Shown here in pieces: positions 27,284 through 34,633 of a stretch of 55,777 bases of DNA. How positions within the stretch are numbered: the stretch's first letter is position 1; the number at the start of each line of letters is the position of its first letter. The notes below the pieces were generated by a model. The model saw only the letters and a program-made list of their open reading frames with translations, had not been told where the DNA came from and did no database searches. Origin of the DNA: an uncultured OM182 clade bacterium. Its GTDB lineage: Bacteria > Pseudomonadota > Gammaproteobacteria > Pseudomonadales > Azotimanducaceae. The position numbers and the translations under genes were made by a program. The stretch covers positions 1 to 55,777 of the forward strand of contig CACFLG010000007.1 in assembly GCA_902567095.1 (NCBI GenBank). The letters run 5' to 3'.

Positions 27284-27400
27284 TCGATTCTAAATAGGAA
27301 TATAATAGTTTCTAAATATTCCTTGAAAGGAGTGAACTTTAAAGTGATAAGGTGCGTATCAAATCTTCGAAACCACCCGATATTTTAAAGGATAGACGTC

Positions 27401-27559
27401 ATGTCATTACCAGAAACAGCAGCATTAAGAGAAGATCACCTAGATTTTGAGACGGCTGAATTAAAGAAAAGATTGACTAGCTGTGAGTCTGAAGAGTCTC
27501 TCTCCGAATGGGAACTAGCAAGATCTACCAGCAAGACTTGGTCGATGGAGCAGGATTAA
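27401..27559 (+). CDS. 52-residue acidic small protein
   Basis: A short gene of 52 codons from ATG 27401 to TAA 27557-27559. AAAGGAT at 27386-27392 is a good ribosome site at the right spacing. The product begins MSLPETAALREDHLD, has about 13 acidic against 6 basic residues, one Cys (SCES) and two Trp, and shows no signal or membrane segment. I do not recognise it. It sits alone between a BVMO (27283) and a kinase (27724), same direction. It could be a regulator, partner or chance ORF; the ribosome site makes a real gene likely. Confidence 0.55.
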   Translation: MSLPETAALREDHLDFETAELKKRLTSCESEESLSEWELARSTSKTWSMEQD

Positions 27560-27723
27560 TATTTTGTTTGGTGCAGAACCTCCTGTAATTAAGTCCTGAG
27601 ATTCTCCAATTCGGTTCGGAGCCAAAAATTGGTTCCGGCCTACCCCTCTTGCATTCATTTCAAAGCATTTTTGCGAGCTTTTAGGTAAGCTTACTCCCTT
27701 AACAGGGGAATCCGGGGGTAACT

Positions 27724-28794
27724 ATGGGAACAATCATACAGCGCTACGAGGATTTTGATGTCGAGGTAGCAAACAAAACCATAGGTGAGCATTTTGAAGG
27801 AGAGATTACAAACGTTAAGATTACTGGTCTTGGCGAGGGTGTCGGGCTTATGTCTTCAATTGCTCGCGGACATTTGACGCTATCCACGGGAGAAGAAAGA
27901 ACAGTCGTCGTGAAATGCACCGCTCGAACTGAAAATAGCGAGCTTTCAAAAGGGCTCAATTTTTACAAGAACGAAGTCAATTTCTATTTGCACTTAGCAA
28001 AAGATTGCCCGATTGAGGTCCCAAAATGTCTCTATGCCTCCGTCGATCCGATTACTCAGGATTTCTTGCTGGTTCTGGATGATTTAGGGAATGAGGCCGC
28101 CGGGGATCAGCTAATTGGTATTTCTGAAGGTCATTTGAGAGCCGCCTTTATGAGGGCAGGGCAATTACACGGTCTGTATTGGGGGCGCACTTCAGAATTC
28201 GATTGGCTCAATTATCAGCTTGACATGCGGACTACTTTGTTCAGGCGAGACAACATTTTTCGACCGGGTATCGAGCCAACCTTAAAAAATTTTGGGCAAC
28301 ACTTCACAGGGAATAGAGAAGAAGTTGTTAGAAAGATCGGAGATCAATACTCAGATTTATTTCTCCAATCAATGAGTGGTGAGCAGACAATCATTCATGG
28401 AGATTATAGGGTCGATAACTCTTTTTTAGTTGAGAGGGAGGGCTCCCCTGATATTATCTCGGTGGATTGGCAGAATACGACAGGGGGCAATGGGACTCAT
28501 GATATCGCTTATTTTAGCGCCCAGAGTTGTAACGCTGAAATAAGGGGCGATACAGAACTAAATTGCTTGCGGCAGTATTATGAAACACTTATCGACATGG
28601 GAGTTAAGAATTATAGTTTCGATCATTGCTTAGAACACTATCGATATAATTTATTAATCCTTATGATTACTCCTATTGCTATCTGCGGTACTTTAGATCA
28701 AGGAAACGAGCGAGGAGCTCAGGTTGGGGCGACTGGGCTTCAGAGGACATTTGAGGCGATAGAATCTCTTGATTGCGCGCAGTTACTAAAATAA
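27724..28794 (+). CDS. Phosphotransferase, ecdysteroid-kinase-like/APH fold
   Basis: Kinase of 356 residues related to aminoglycoside/choline kinases and EcKL proteins. The Brenner motif HGDYRVDN gives catalytic Asp227 and Asn232, and Asp248 in VDWQ is the metal ligand. N-terminal VVVKCT supplies the ATP lysine. EcKL relatives phosphorylate steroid hydroxyls; in bacteria they often sit in oxidative clusters, but the substrate here is unknown. GGGGG precedes the start. A homologous kinase is at 39399 in this window. It converges on an SDR. Confidence 0.88.
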   Translation: MGTIIQRYEDFDVEVANKTIGEHFEGEITNVKITGLGEGVGLMSSIARGHLTLSTGEERTVVVKCTARTENSELSKGLNFYKNEVNFYLHLAKDCPIEVPKCLYASVDPITQDFLLVLDDLGNEAAGDQLIGISEGHLRAAFMRAGQLHGLYWGRTSEFDWLNYQLDMRTTLFRRDNIFRPGIEPTLKNFGQHFTGNREEVVRKIGDQYSDLFLQSMSGEQTIIHGDYRVDNSFLVEREGSPDIISVDWQNTTGGNGTHDIAYFSAQSCNAEIRGDTELNCLRQYYETLIDMGVKNYSFDHCLEHYRYNLLILMITPIAICGTLDQGNERGAQVGATGLQRTFEAIESLDCAQLLK

Positions 28795-28832
28795 CTAAAA
28801 GTTTTTTTTGATAGAGAAAATTCTACTTTTAG
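28795..28832. terminator. Weak hairpin between convergent genes
   Basis: CTAAAAGT (28795-28802) and ACTTTTAG (28825-28832) are perfect 8-base arms immediately after the kinase stop and before the convergent SDR stop. T-runs lie inside, not after, the stem, so termination activity is uncertain. Confidence 0.3.
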
Positions 28833-28845
28833 GGGTCTAATCCGT

Positions 28846-29547
28846 TTACCAGCAGATTTCATCTCCATTCCATGACCAAAACCTCCCCGTATCCTGAGGC
28901 TTCAGATTATTTACTATTTGGCTGAGGTGGCCAGCGCATTGTGAAGCGGAAAGCAGAGTATGTTTCTTCCCCTCGCCTACAAACGGGGCGGAGAGTTTTG
29001 TCGTTACTGTCCCTGGATGCAAAGCTGCGACGCAGCAGTTTGGGACGCTTTTACTCCACTCAATGCTCAGAGTCTTAAGTGCCATATTTAGAGCCGCTTT
29101 CGAGATGCGGTAGCTATACCAACCTCCGAGTTGGTTATCCTCTATTGACCCTACTTTTGCAGATATCGTAGCGAAAACACTTTGAGAGCTTTTGCGTAAA
29201 AGCTTCTGAGTGTGCTTTGCGATAAGAAGCGTTGGGAGAGCGTTTATACGTATGCTTTCCTCAAGCCCACGGGCTTCGAATTTTCGTATGGTTTTTTCTG
29301 GCAAGCCATCTTCTGATGAGAGAAATCCTACGCAGTTAATTACCAAGTCCAGTGAAGAAATTTTCGACAACGAATTCTGAACGTCAGCGTCTTGTGATGG
29401 ATCCATCGGAACTAAATCGATTGATTCGGATAATTTTGGTGGCACCGTTTTACAGTATGTACCTATTACGTGATGACCGTTTACGGTGAAGTTTTCCGCC
29501 ATTGCTTGCCCAATTCCACCGGATGCACCCACGATTAACACGTCCAA
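28846..29547 (-). CDS. SDR-family oxidoreductase (CsgA/C-factor-like)
   Basis: Short SDR of 233 residues. LIVGASGGIG at 4-13 is the cofactor motif, the NAG position reads NCVG, and Ser129, Tyr146 and Lys150 (YRISK) form the catalytic set. It starts with TTG at 29547, supported by AAGGAG eight bases upstream. This subfamily resembles the C-factor/CsgA group rather than FabG. Substrate unknown. It ends opposite the kinase at 27724 and is divergent from the DUF3429 gene. Confidence 0.87.
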   Translation of the reverse strand: MDVLIVGASGGIGQAMAENFTVNGHHVIGTYCKTVPPKLSESIDLVPMDPSQDADVQNSLSKISSLDLVINCVGFLSSEDGLPEKTIRKFEARGLEESIRINALPTLLIAKHTQKLLRKSSQSVFATISAKVGSIEDNQLGGWYSYRISKAALNMALKTLSIEWSKSVPNCCVAALHPGTVTTKLSAPFVGEGKKHTLLSASQCAGHLSQIVNNLKPQDTGRFWSWNGDEICW

Positions 29548-29680
29548 GTTTCTTCTCCTTAAATATGAAAAAATTTATATTTTCTCCCAAAATGATACGA
29601 CATATACTTTTCTCGGGATTAGACGCGTGATAATTGAGGATGCTAAACGCGAAAGTAATTAAACATTCGGAAAAATTTCT

Positions 29681-30109
29681 TTGATCTATAGGTATAAGCT
29701 GTTTCAAATTCTTGGGTACCTCGGGTTGCTGCCGATGGCGGCACCCTTGTTTTTTTTCGACGATCCATTTGCGGTAAGTTTTTTTTTAACCTATTCCCTG
29801 GCAATTCTTTGCTTTGTCTCCGGGGCTTTGTGGTCAAAAAGTTTTCAATTAGCTGGATCTGAGCAAAACCAAAATAAAATACTCATTATTTCGAATGTCT
29901 CTGTTCTAATCGCTTTCCTCTCTGTCTTGTGTCTCGATCAAATTGTTTTGATAGTCTTAGCAAGCCTTTTTGGGGTAGTCTTATTTGTTGAAAAACGTTT
30001 CCTTGAGGCTGAAGATTTAACCGACGGCTATTTAGAAATGCGAGCAAGTGTCTCAACAATCGTGATAATCCTTCATATTCTAGGGTTTGTTATTTTGAGA
30101 GTAGTATAA
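29681..30109 (+). CDS. DUF3429 small membrane protein
   Basis: Membrane protein of 142 residues with about four hydrophobic segments; GYLGLLPMAAPLFFF at the N terminus and ILCFVSGALWSKSF match the DUF3429 pattern (GLxPF ... FxGGxxW). It starts with TTG at 29681 behind CGGAAAA. Function is unknown in the family. Its TAA stop is followed without a gap by the ATG of a SOUL-family protein, so the two are coupled; a role in haem or redox handling at the membrane is only a guess. Confidence 0.8.
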   Translation: MIYRYKLFQILGYLGLLPMAAPLFFFDDPFAVSFFLTYSLAILCFVSGALWSKSFQLAGSEQNQNKILIISNVSVLIAFLSVLCLDQIVLIVLASLFGVVLFVEKRFLEAEDLTDGYLEMRASVSTIVIILHILGFVILRVV

Positions 30110-30676
30110 ATGCGAAACACATGGGCTTTTTTTTTGTTTTTCTCTTTGTCAGGAATAGCGTTGGCTATTGAGACTCCTGATTACCAGATAATCGATACGC
30201 TTCCAGATTCGGTAGAGGTTAGGAAGTATGCTGGAGCGACGATAGCTTCGACCACGGTGGCCAGCGGGATCAGAGAATCTGGAAACATTGGTTTCAGAAG
30301 GCTAGCTGGTTATATCTTCGGTGATAATGAACTTAATAAAAAAATAAAAATGACCGCTCCTGTGATGCAGCAAAGGAAAAGCGAAGAAAGTTACGAGGTC
30401 GTCTTTTTCCTCCCGAGAGATCTTTCGGCTCCCCCACGCCCTTCAAATCGAGATGTTTTGATTAAAGATATCAACATGGAAGTAGCTGTGCTTGCATATA
30501 AGGGTGGTTGGAAGGTAAAGACCTACGAAGAAAACTTAGAAACACTCAAATCCAGATTGGCAGAGAATGAAAAATGGAAAATAAGTGGTGATCCAATTTG
30601 GGCAAGATACGATCCTCCTTGGATGCCCTCGTTTCTTCGCAGCAATGAAATAATGTTGCCTGTGGTTCGTCGATAA
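30110..30676 (+). CDS. SOUL haem-binding family protein, exported
   Basis: Protein of 188 residues with a signal peptide (about 1-20, FFLFFSLSGIALA) and a SOUL/HBP domain: YQIIDTLPDSVEVRKYAGATIAST near the start and the KKIKMTAPVMQQ block near 80. The family binds haem or tetrapyrroles; the exported form should act in the periplasm. Haem ligand residues cannot be named from sequence. It starts on the base after the DUF3429 stop, a zero-gap pair. It converges on purE. Confidence 0.88.
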   Translation: MRNTWAFFLFFSLSGIALAIETPDYQIIDTLPDSVEVRKYAGATIASTTVASGIRESGNIGFRRLAGYIFGDNELNKKIKMTAPVMQQRKSEESYEVVFFLPRDLSAPPRPSNRDVLIKDINMEVAVLAYKGGWKVKTYEENLETLKSRLAENEKWKISGDPIWARYDPPWMPSFLRSNEIMLPVVRR

Positions 30677-30693
30677 TTTGAGAGCAATGGTTG

Positions 30694-31185
30694 TCAGTGG
30701 TCGAACATAGTTACTTTATCCATTACATGCTTGGTTTGTGAAAATCGAAATTTTTGCAGGTTAGCCCTGATCTTCTCGTCTTCGAGACTCAATATTTGAG
30801 CTGCCAACAAAGCCGCGTTGCCTGCATTATCAATACCCACTGTGGCAACGGGTATCCCATATGGCATTTGCACGATCGATAGTAACGAATCCTGTCCTTC
30901 CAATTTCGTTGCAGAGATGGGGACTCCGATTACTGGCAATAGAGTTAGAGAGGCGACCATGCCCGGCAAGTGGGCCGCTCCGCCAGCTCCAGCTATTATT
31001 ACCTTAAACCCGTTCTCTTCAGCGTTTTCAGCATAATCAAACATCTTTTTTGGAGTTCTATGTGCCGAGACTATTGATAATTCGTGCCTAACCTCTAGTT
31101 GCTCCATGGTTTCTCTCGCCTTCTCCATAATGGGCAAGTCGGAGTTGCTTCCCATAATTATTCCCACTGCTGCCTTTTTTTTCAT
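30694..31185 (-). CDS. purE: N5-carboxyaminoimidazole ribonucleotide mutase
   Basis: Converts N5-CAIR to CAIR in purine synthesis. It has 163 residues, the usual length, with [10 protein letters not shown] (phosphate site), SAHRTP with its catalytic His, and the [14 protein letters not shown] loop. The start has GAGGAG nine bases upstream. It overlaps the stop of purK by four bases, so the two genes are one unit in the common purK-purE pairing. It is housekeeping, useful as a chromosomal anchor in this accessory-rich window. Confidence 0.97.
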   Translation of the reverse strand: MKKKAAVGIIMGSNSDLPIMEKARETMEQLEVRHELSIVSAHRTPKKMFDYAENAEENGFKVIIAGAGGAAHLPGMVASLTLLPVIGVPISATKLEGQDSLLSIVQMPYGIPVATVGIDNAGNAALLAAQILSLEDEKIRANLQKFRFSQTKHVMDKVTMFDH

Positions 31186-32312
31186 ATTTGGTTTTCTCCT
31201 CGAACAGAAACAAGCGATCGAATCTCCTCAGCTAGTTCTTTAGCAATTGAAAGCGTCTCTCCCGTCACTGTAATATGCCCCATTTTCCTATAGGGAGAAC
31301 AGTGAAATTTTTGGTAGAGGTGAACGAATACATTTTGGAATTTATCAATTGCGTCCATCCCTTCAATGACGGTTTTCCCTTCGAAACCTGATTCGCCTAA
31401 CAAATTAAACATTACGGCGGCGCATGTGGATCTAGTCGGTGAAAGCGGTTTTGATCGAAGGACATTATATTGCTGAAGAAACTGAGAGGTTTCACTCGAT
31501 TCAATAGTGTGATGTCCGCTGTTATGAGCCCGCGGCGCTACTTCGTTAATTAACAAGCGTTCATCTTTTGTGAGAAATAGTTCAACGCCGAACAAACCGA
31601 TTCCGCCAAGCGCACGAACGGCCTCGATTGATATTTGTTTCGCTTGGCTCAATATTGTCTTTGTTAGGATAGGTGGAGAGTATAGGGTTTTTAAAATGTT
31701 TTGATTTCTATCAAATTCTAAAAGAGTTGGCTCCCAAGTCGTTTCGTCGCCTTCTTTATTTCGAGCGACCATCACCGCCAATTCGATGGCATCGGGCACA
31801 AACGCCTCAAAATAGGTTGGCTCTGGAAGTAGATCTAACCGAGACGACTCGTCTCGTATGATTAAAACCCCTCGGCCGTCATAACCACCGGTTCGAGATT
31901 TTTGCACTACAGGCCAACCTAGTTCTTTAAGTGAATCAACAGATTTTTGCTTCTCCGAAAAATACTCACAGGTTGGGATCCCTGCCTCGAAAAAACAGTG
32001 CTTTTGCAGTAACTTGTCTTTAATGCTCGCCAAAGTCTCTGGAAAAGGAACTATGGATACCCCTTCAGCCGCCAGTTTAATCAGGGCCTCGGTATTAATA
32101 TTTTCAAGCTCAACTGTCAGCACGTCTACTTGCTTCGCAAATATTCTGATATCTTGCTCGGAGACCGGACTCCCGATTACTTGACGCGCTCCCATTAAAG
32201 AGGCCGGGCATTTCTCGCCGGGATCTAGAACTATTAAAGTATCTTCCGTTTGCTTTATTTCTTGTGCGAGTAAACCTGCTAGTTGGCCGCCCCCTAAAAT
32301 TCCTATTTTCAT
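31182..32312 (-). CDS. purK: 5-(carboxyamino)imidazole ribonucleotide synthase
   Basis: ATP-grasp enzyme of 376 residues that carboxylates AIR to N5-CAIR using bicarbonate and [17 protein letters not shown] begins it, [11 protein letters not shown] is the ATP-grasp loop and [16 protein letters not shown] the metal/nucleotide region, all standard. Its last bases overlap purE in ATGA form, so expression is coupled. PurK takes bicarbonate, and a beta carbonic anhydrase is encoded at 5763, though 25 kb away. Confidence 0.97.
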   Translation of the reverse strand: MKIGILGGGQLAGLLAQEIKQTEDTLIVLDPGEKCPASLMGARQVIGSPVSEQDIRIFAKQVDVLTVELENINTEALIKLAAEGVSIVPFPETLASIKDKLLQKHCFFEAGIPTCEYFSEKQKSVDSLKELGWPVVQKSRTGGYDGRGVLIIRDESSRLDLLPEPTYFEAFVPDAIELAVMVARNKEGDETTWEPTLLEFDRNQNILKTLYSPPILTKTILSQAKQISIEAVRALGGIGLFGVELFLTKDERLLINEVAPRAHNSGHHTIESSETSQFLQQYNVLRSKPLSPTRSTCAAVMFNLLGESGFEGKTVIEGMDAIDKFQNVFVHLYQKFHCSPYRKMGHITVTGETLSIAKELAEEIRSLVSVRGENQI

Positions 32313-32348
32313 TTTTTAGCCAAAAATAAAAAACTTAGTCTATACTAT

Positions 32349-33581
32349 TTAGTCATTTGACCTATATTTTCGTATGGGTTCCCATAACAATAAAATTAGA
32401 AGTGTCATTGCAATCGAGATGATTCCACCCATAATCATTGTGCTAGATGCCCCGATAAGACCTGCCCAGAAACCTACCCAAATAGTACCGATATTATTTG
32501 ATGTTTGAGCTGCCACATACATCAATGAAAAAGCCCTGCCTCGCATTTTGTCTGGCGTTGTTAGCATCACAGTAGTTACTCTAACTGCTACCGTTACCGA
32601 ATCAGCTGCTCCTAATAATGCGATTAAAATCATCCCAGTGATTAACGAATTGGTTAAGCCAAAAGCCAACAAGAAAAGTCCGTAAGCGAGTGATGCCCAA
32701 AGCACGATTAATCCTTTGGCTTGAATTCTGGTCAGTGCAAGGACTGCAATTCCTCCAATAATGGCCCCTGCGGAATTTGCTGATCCCAGCAATCCTGTTC
32801 CGCTAGCTCCGGCAGCGAAAAGCCCCAAGGCGATAACGGGCAAGATTTCTCTGTAAAAAGATGCGGTGGTAATGGCTGCATCTAAAAGAAATAGGCCCGG
32901 CAGAATCGGGTGCTTTCGCACATAATTTAATCCTTCCAGGGTCTCGGTAATCTGACCTTTTGGCAGCTCTGATTTTTCATCGGTCCTACCCGATACTGCC
33001 AACAAGAAAGGACCGAAAGATCCGGGTAGACAGAGAATTGCGCATGTAAAAAATACTTCGGTTAGTCCCCAATTTACTGCGACGAAGGCAAACAGGAGGG
33101 GGCCAATAATCGCCGCGAGATTTTGAGAAGCGGTATCGGTGGAGGCAGCTGCCATGATTTCTTTTTCTGGGAAGATCCCTGGTATGAGTGCTGCTCTGCT
33201 CGGGCTGCCTAGAGTCTGTGCGCCTGAAGCAATTGCAATCGCTAAGTATATTAGCCCTGGAGTAAGGGAAGTTGTTGAATTAAAGGTCGCGACAAAGGCT
33301 AGAACGATAAATGTAATTCCGTGCGCAGCGGCAAGAATCATTTTTCGATCGGTGCGATCAGCTAGCGTCCCCGCCCAAAGAGTCGAAGGTAGTTGAACCA
33401 CCAGCTGGACTATTCCAATAAGACCCACTAAAAAAGGCGACCCAGTCTCATCTAACAGCCACTGAGAGAAGCCTAAGATTCTTAACCAGCCCGCCACGCC
33501 GCCAGTCATCAATATAATCCATAGGATTCTATAATCTCTATATTTGAATGTGTTCCAGTTTGAAGCAGTTTTAGAGAACAT
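32349..33581 (-). CDS. MFS efflux-type transporter (MFS_3/EntS-like)
   Basis: Inner-membrane MFS protein of 410 residues with about twelve helices. The loop-2/3 motif GTLADRTDRKMIL and the general layout resemble the EntS/DHA3 exporter group. It is divergent from the dienelactone hydrolase at 33733, sharing a 151-base region with two perfect inverted repeats, which suggests control by the same substrate. Export of the substrate or product of the neighbouring BVMO/hydrolase pair is an inference. No good ribosome site is visible before the ATG. Confidence 0.87.
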   Translation of the reverse strand: MFSKTASNWNTFKYRDYRILWIILMTGGVAGWLRILGFSQWLLDETGSPFLVGLIGIVQLVVQLPSTLWAGTLADRTDRKMILAAAHGITFIVLAFVATFNSTTSLTPGLIYLAIAIASGAQTLGSPSRAALIPGIFPEKEIMAAASTDTASQNLAAIIGPLLFAFVAVNWGLTEVFFTCAILCLPGSFGPFLLAVSGRTDEKSELPKGQITETLEGLNYVRKHPILPGLFLLDAAITTASFYREILPVIALGLFAAGASGTGLLGSANSAGAIIGGIAVLALTRIQAKGLIVLWASLAYGLFLLAFGLTNSLITGMILIALLGAADSVTVAVRVTTVMLTTPDKMRGRAFSLMYVAAQTSNNIGTIWVGFWAGLIGASSTMIMGGIISIAMTLLILLLWEPIRKYRSND

Positions 33582-33644
33582 TAGAGAGTCATAGATTAAT
33601 TTGATGTAGCTTAAAAGTTAAGAGGCGGCTAGCTCCCCAACCAT

Positions 33645-33667
33645 AACATATCAATGCTTGATATGTT
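33645..33667. promoter_or_regulatory. 23-bp perfect palindromic operator candidate
   Basis: AACATATCAA and TTGATATGTT are perfect 10-base arms around TGC, in the 151-base interval between the divergent MFS and dienelactone hydrolase genes, 65 bases before the latter. Length, symmetry and position are those of a TetR- or GntR-family dimer operator. It is the strongest operator-like site in the window. Confidence 0.6.
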
Positions 33668-33680
33668 GTGTACCTTGTGT

Positions 33681-33704
33681 TTCAGTCAACGGGAAGTGAC
33701 TGAA
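33681..33704. promoter_or_regulatory. Second inverted repeat before the hydrolase gene
   Basis: TTCAGTCA (33681-33688) and TGACTGAA (33697-33704) are perfect 8-base arms with an 8-base spacer, starting 13 bases after the 23-bp palindrome and ending 28 bases before the hydrolase ATG. It could be a second operator for another protein or a hairpin in the transcript leader. Confidence 0.5.
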
Positions 33705-33732
33705 CGAGACAAAAGCTCTAAGGGGCAAATCG

Positions 33733-34617
33733 ATGGCTGTTTCCCAATGGCAAAAAAATCCTGATTTACTTCGAAAGACGATAGAGTTTGATTTTAGAGA
33801 TAACCGATATCTTGGTTCGTTGGTTGCTCCACCGAAATCGGAAGGACCTAAGCCCTTGGTGCTAGTTATTCATAATTACCAGGGGCTGAAATTTTTTGAC
33901 GTAGACGTGGCGGAGTTTATGGCGCGTTCTGGTTACGTCGGACTGGCTATCGATCTTTATGGTGATAACGTCCCTGCGGACGAACGGTTGTGGCCAGATG
34001 ATCCCGAAAAGGTAATGTCGTTCAATAGAAAATGTTTTGAGGCAATGGTTCAATGCGATCATGATCACGAGTTTTTTCGGTCTCTTTTGAACCAGTGGTT
34101 AATAAAAGGAGTTGAAGAGGAGTGTGTCGACCATCGATTTTCTCCCGCTGCAATCGGTTATTGTTTTGGCGGCGTTGCTGTTCTCGAAGCAGTGCGCGCT
34201 GGATTAAATCTCTCCGGAGTCGTATCTTTCCATGGATTATTGCAAACCGGCGAAGATAAAGCACCGGAGATGGTCGGTATAGAAAGACCGAATCTGAAGT
34301 TAGCTCCCAATGTCTACAATAAAGACACCGTTGTATTAATCGAGAATGGTCGAGATGATCATTTGGTTTCCGATGAAAGCAGAGTGAGATTTTGCAAAGA
34401 GATGGATGATGCGGGCGTGCCTTGGATTTTCCACGATTACTCGGGAACTCCCCATGGGTTCGCCCTTCCGCCAACCTTGGGTCCGCCAGGTCATTTGCAC
34501 AAATCTTCAGATCGATTATCGACGATAAGTATGTTGAGGCTTTTTAAAGAGATTTTTCCTGATTTTAAGCAGAATCGGGTCGAGTACAACGCATCGGGAA
34601 ACTTTATACCGGATTAG
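33733..34617 (+). CDS. Dienelactone hydrolase-family protein
   Basis: Alpha/beta hydrolase of 294 residues with a cysteine nucleophile: Cys144 in GYCFGG, an Asp at 208/209 (NGRDDH) and His241 in TPHGF. Family members open dienelactones or other esters. It starts with AAGGGG upstream and ends 16 bases before a HAPMO-type BVMO, so the two form one operon. The natural reading is that the BVMO makes an ester or lactone from a ketone and this enzyme opens it, as the hydrolase partner does in acetophenone pathways. Substrate not known. Confidence 0.9.
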   Translation: MAVSQWQKNPDLLRKTIEFDFRDNRYLGSLVAPPKSEGPKPLVLVIHNYQGLKFFDVDVAEFMARSGYVGLAIDLYGDNVPADERLWPDDPEKVMSFNRKCFEAMVQCDHDHEFFRSLLNQWLIKGVEEECVDHRFSPAAIGYCFGGVAVLEAVRAGLNLSGVVSFHGLLQTGEDKAPEMVGIERPNLKLAPNVYNKDTVVLIENGRDDHLVSDESRVRFCKEMDDAGVPWIFHDYSGTPHGFALPPTLGPPGHLHKSSDRLSTISMLRLFKEIFPDFKQNRVEYNASGNFIPD

Positions 34618-34633
34618 AAAGAGGGCTAAAGAA

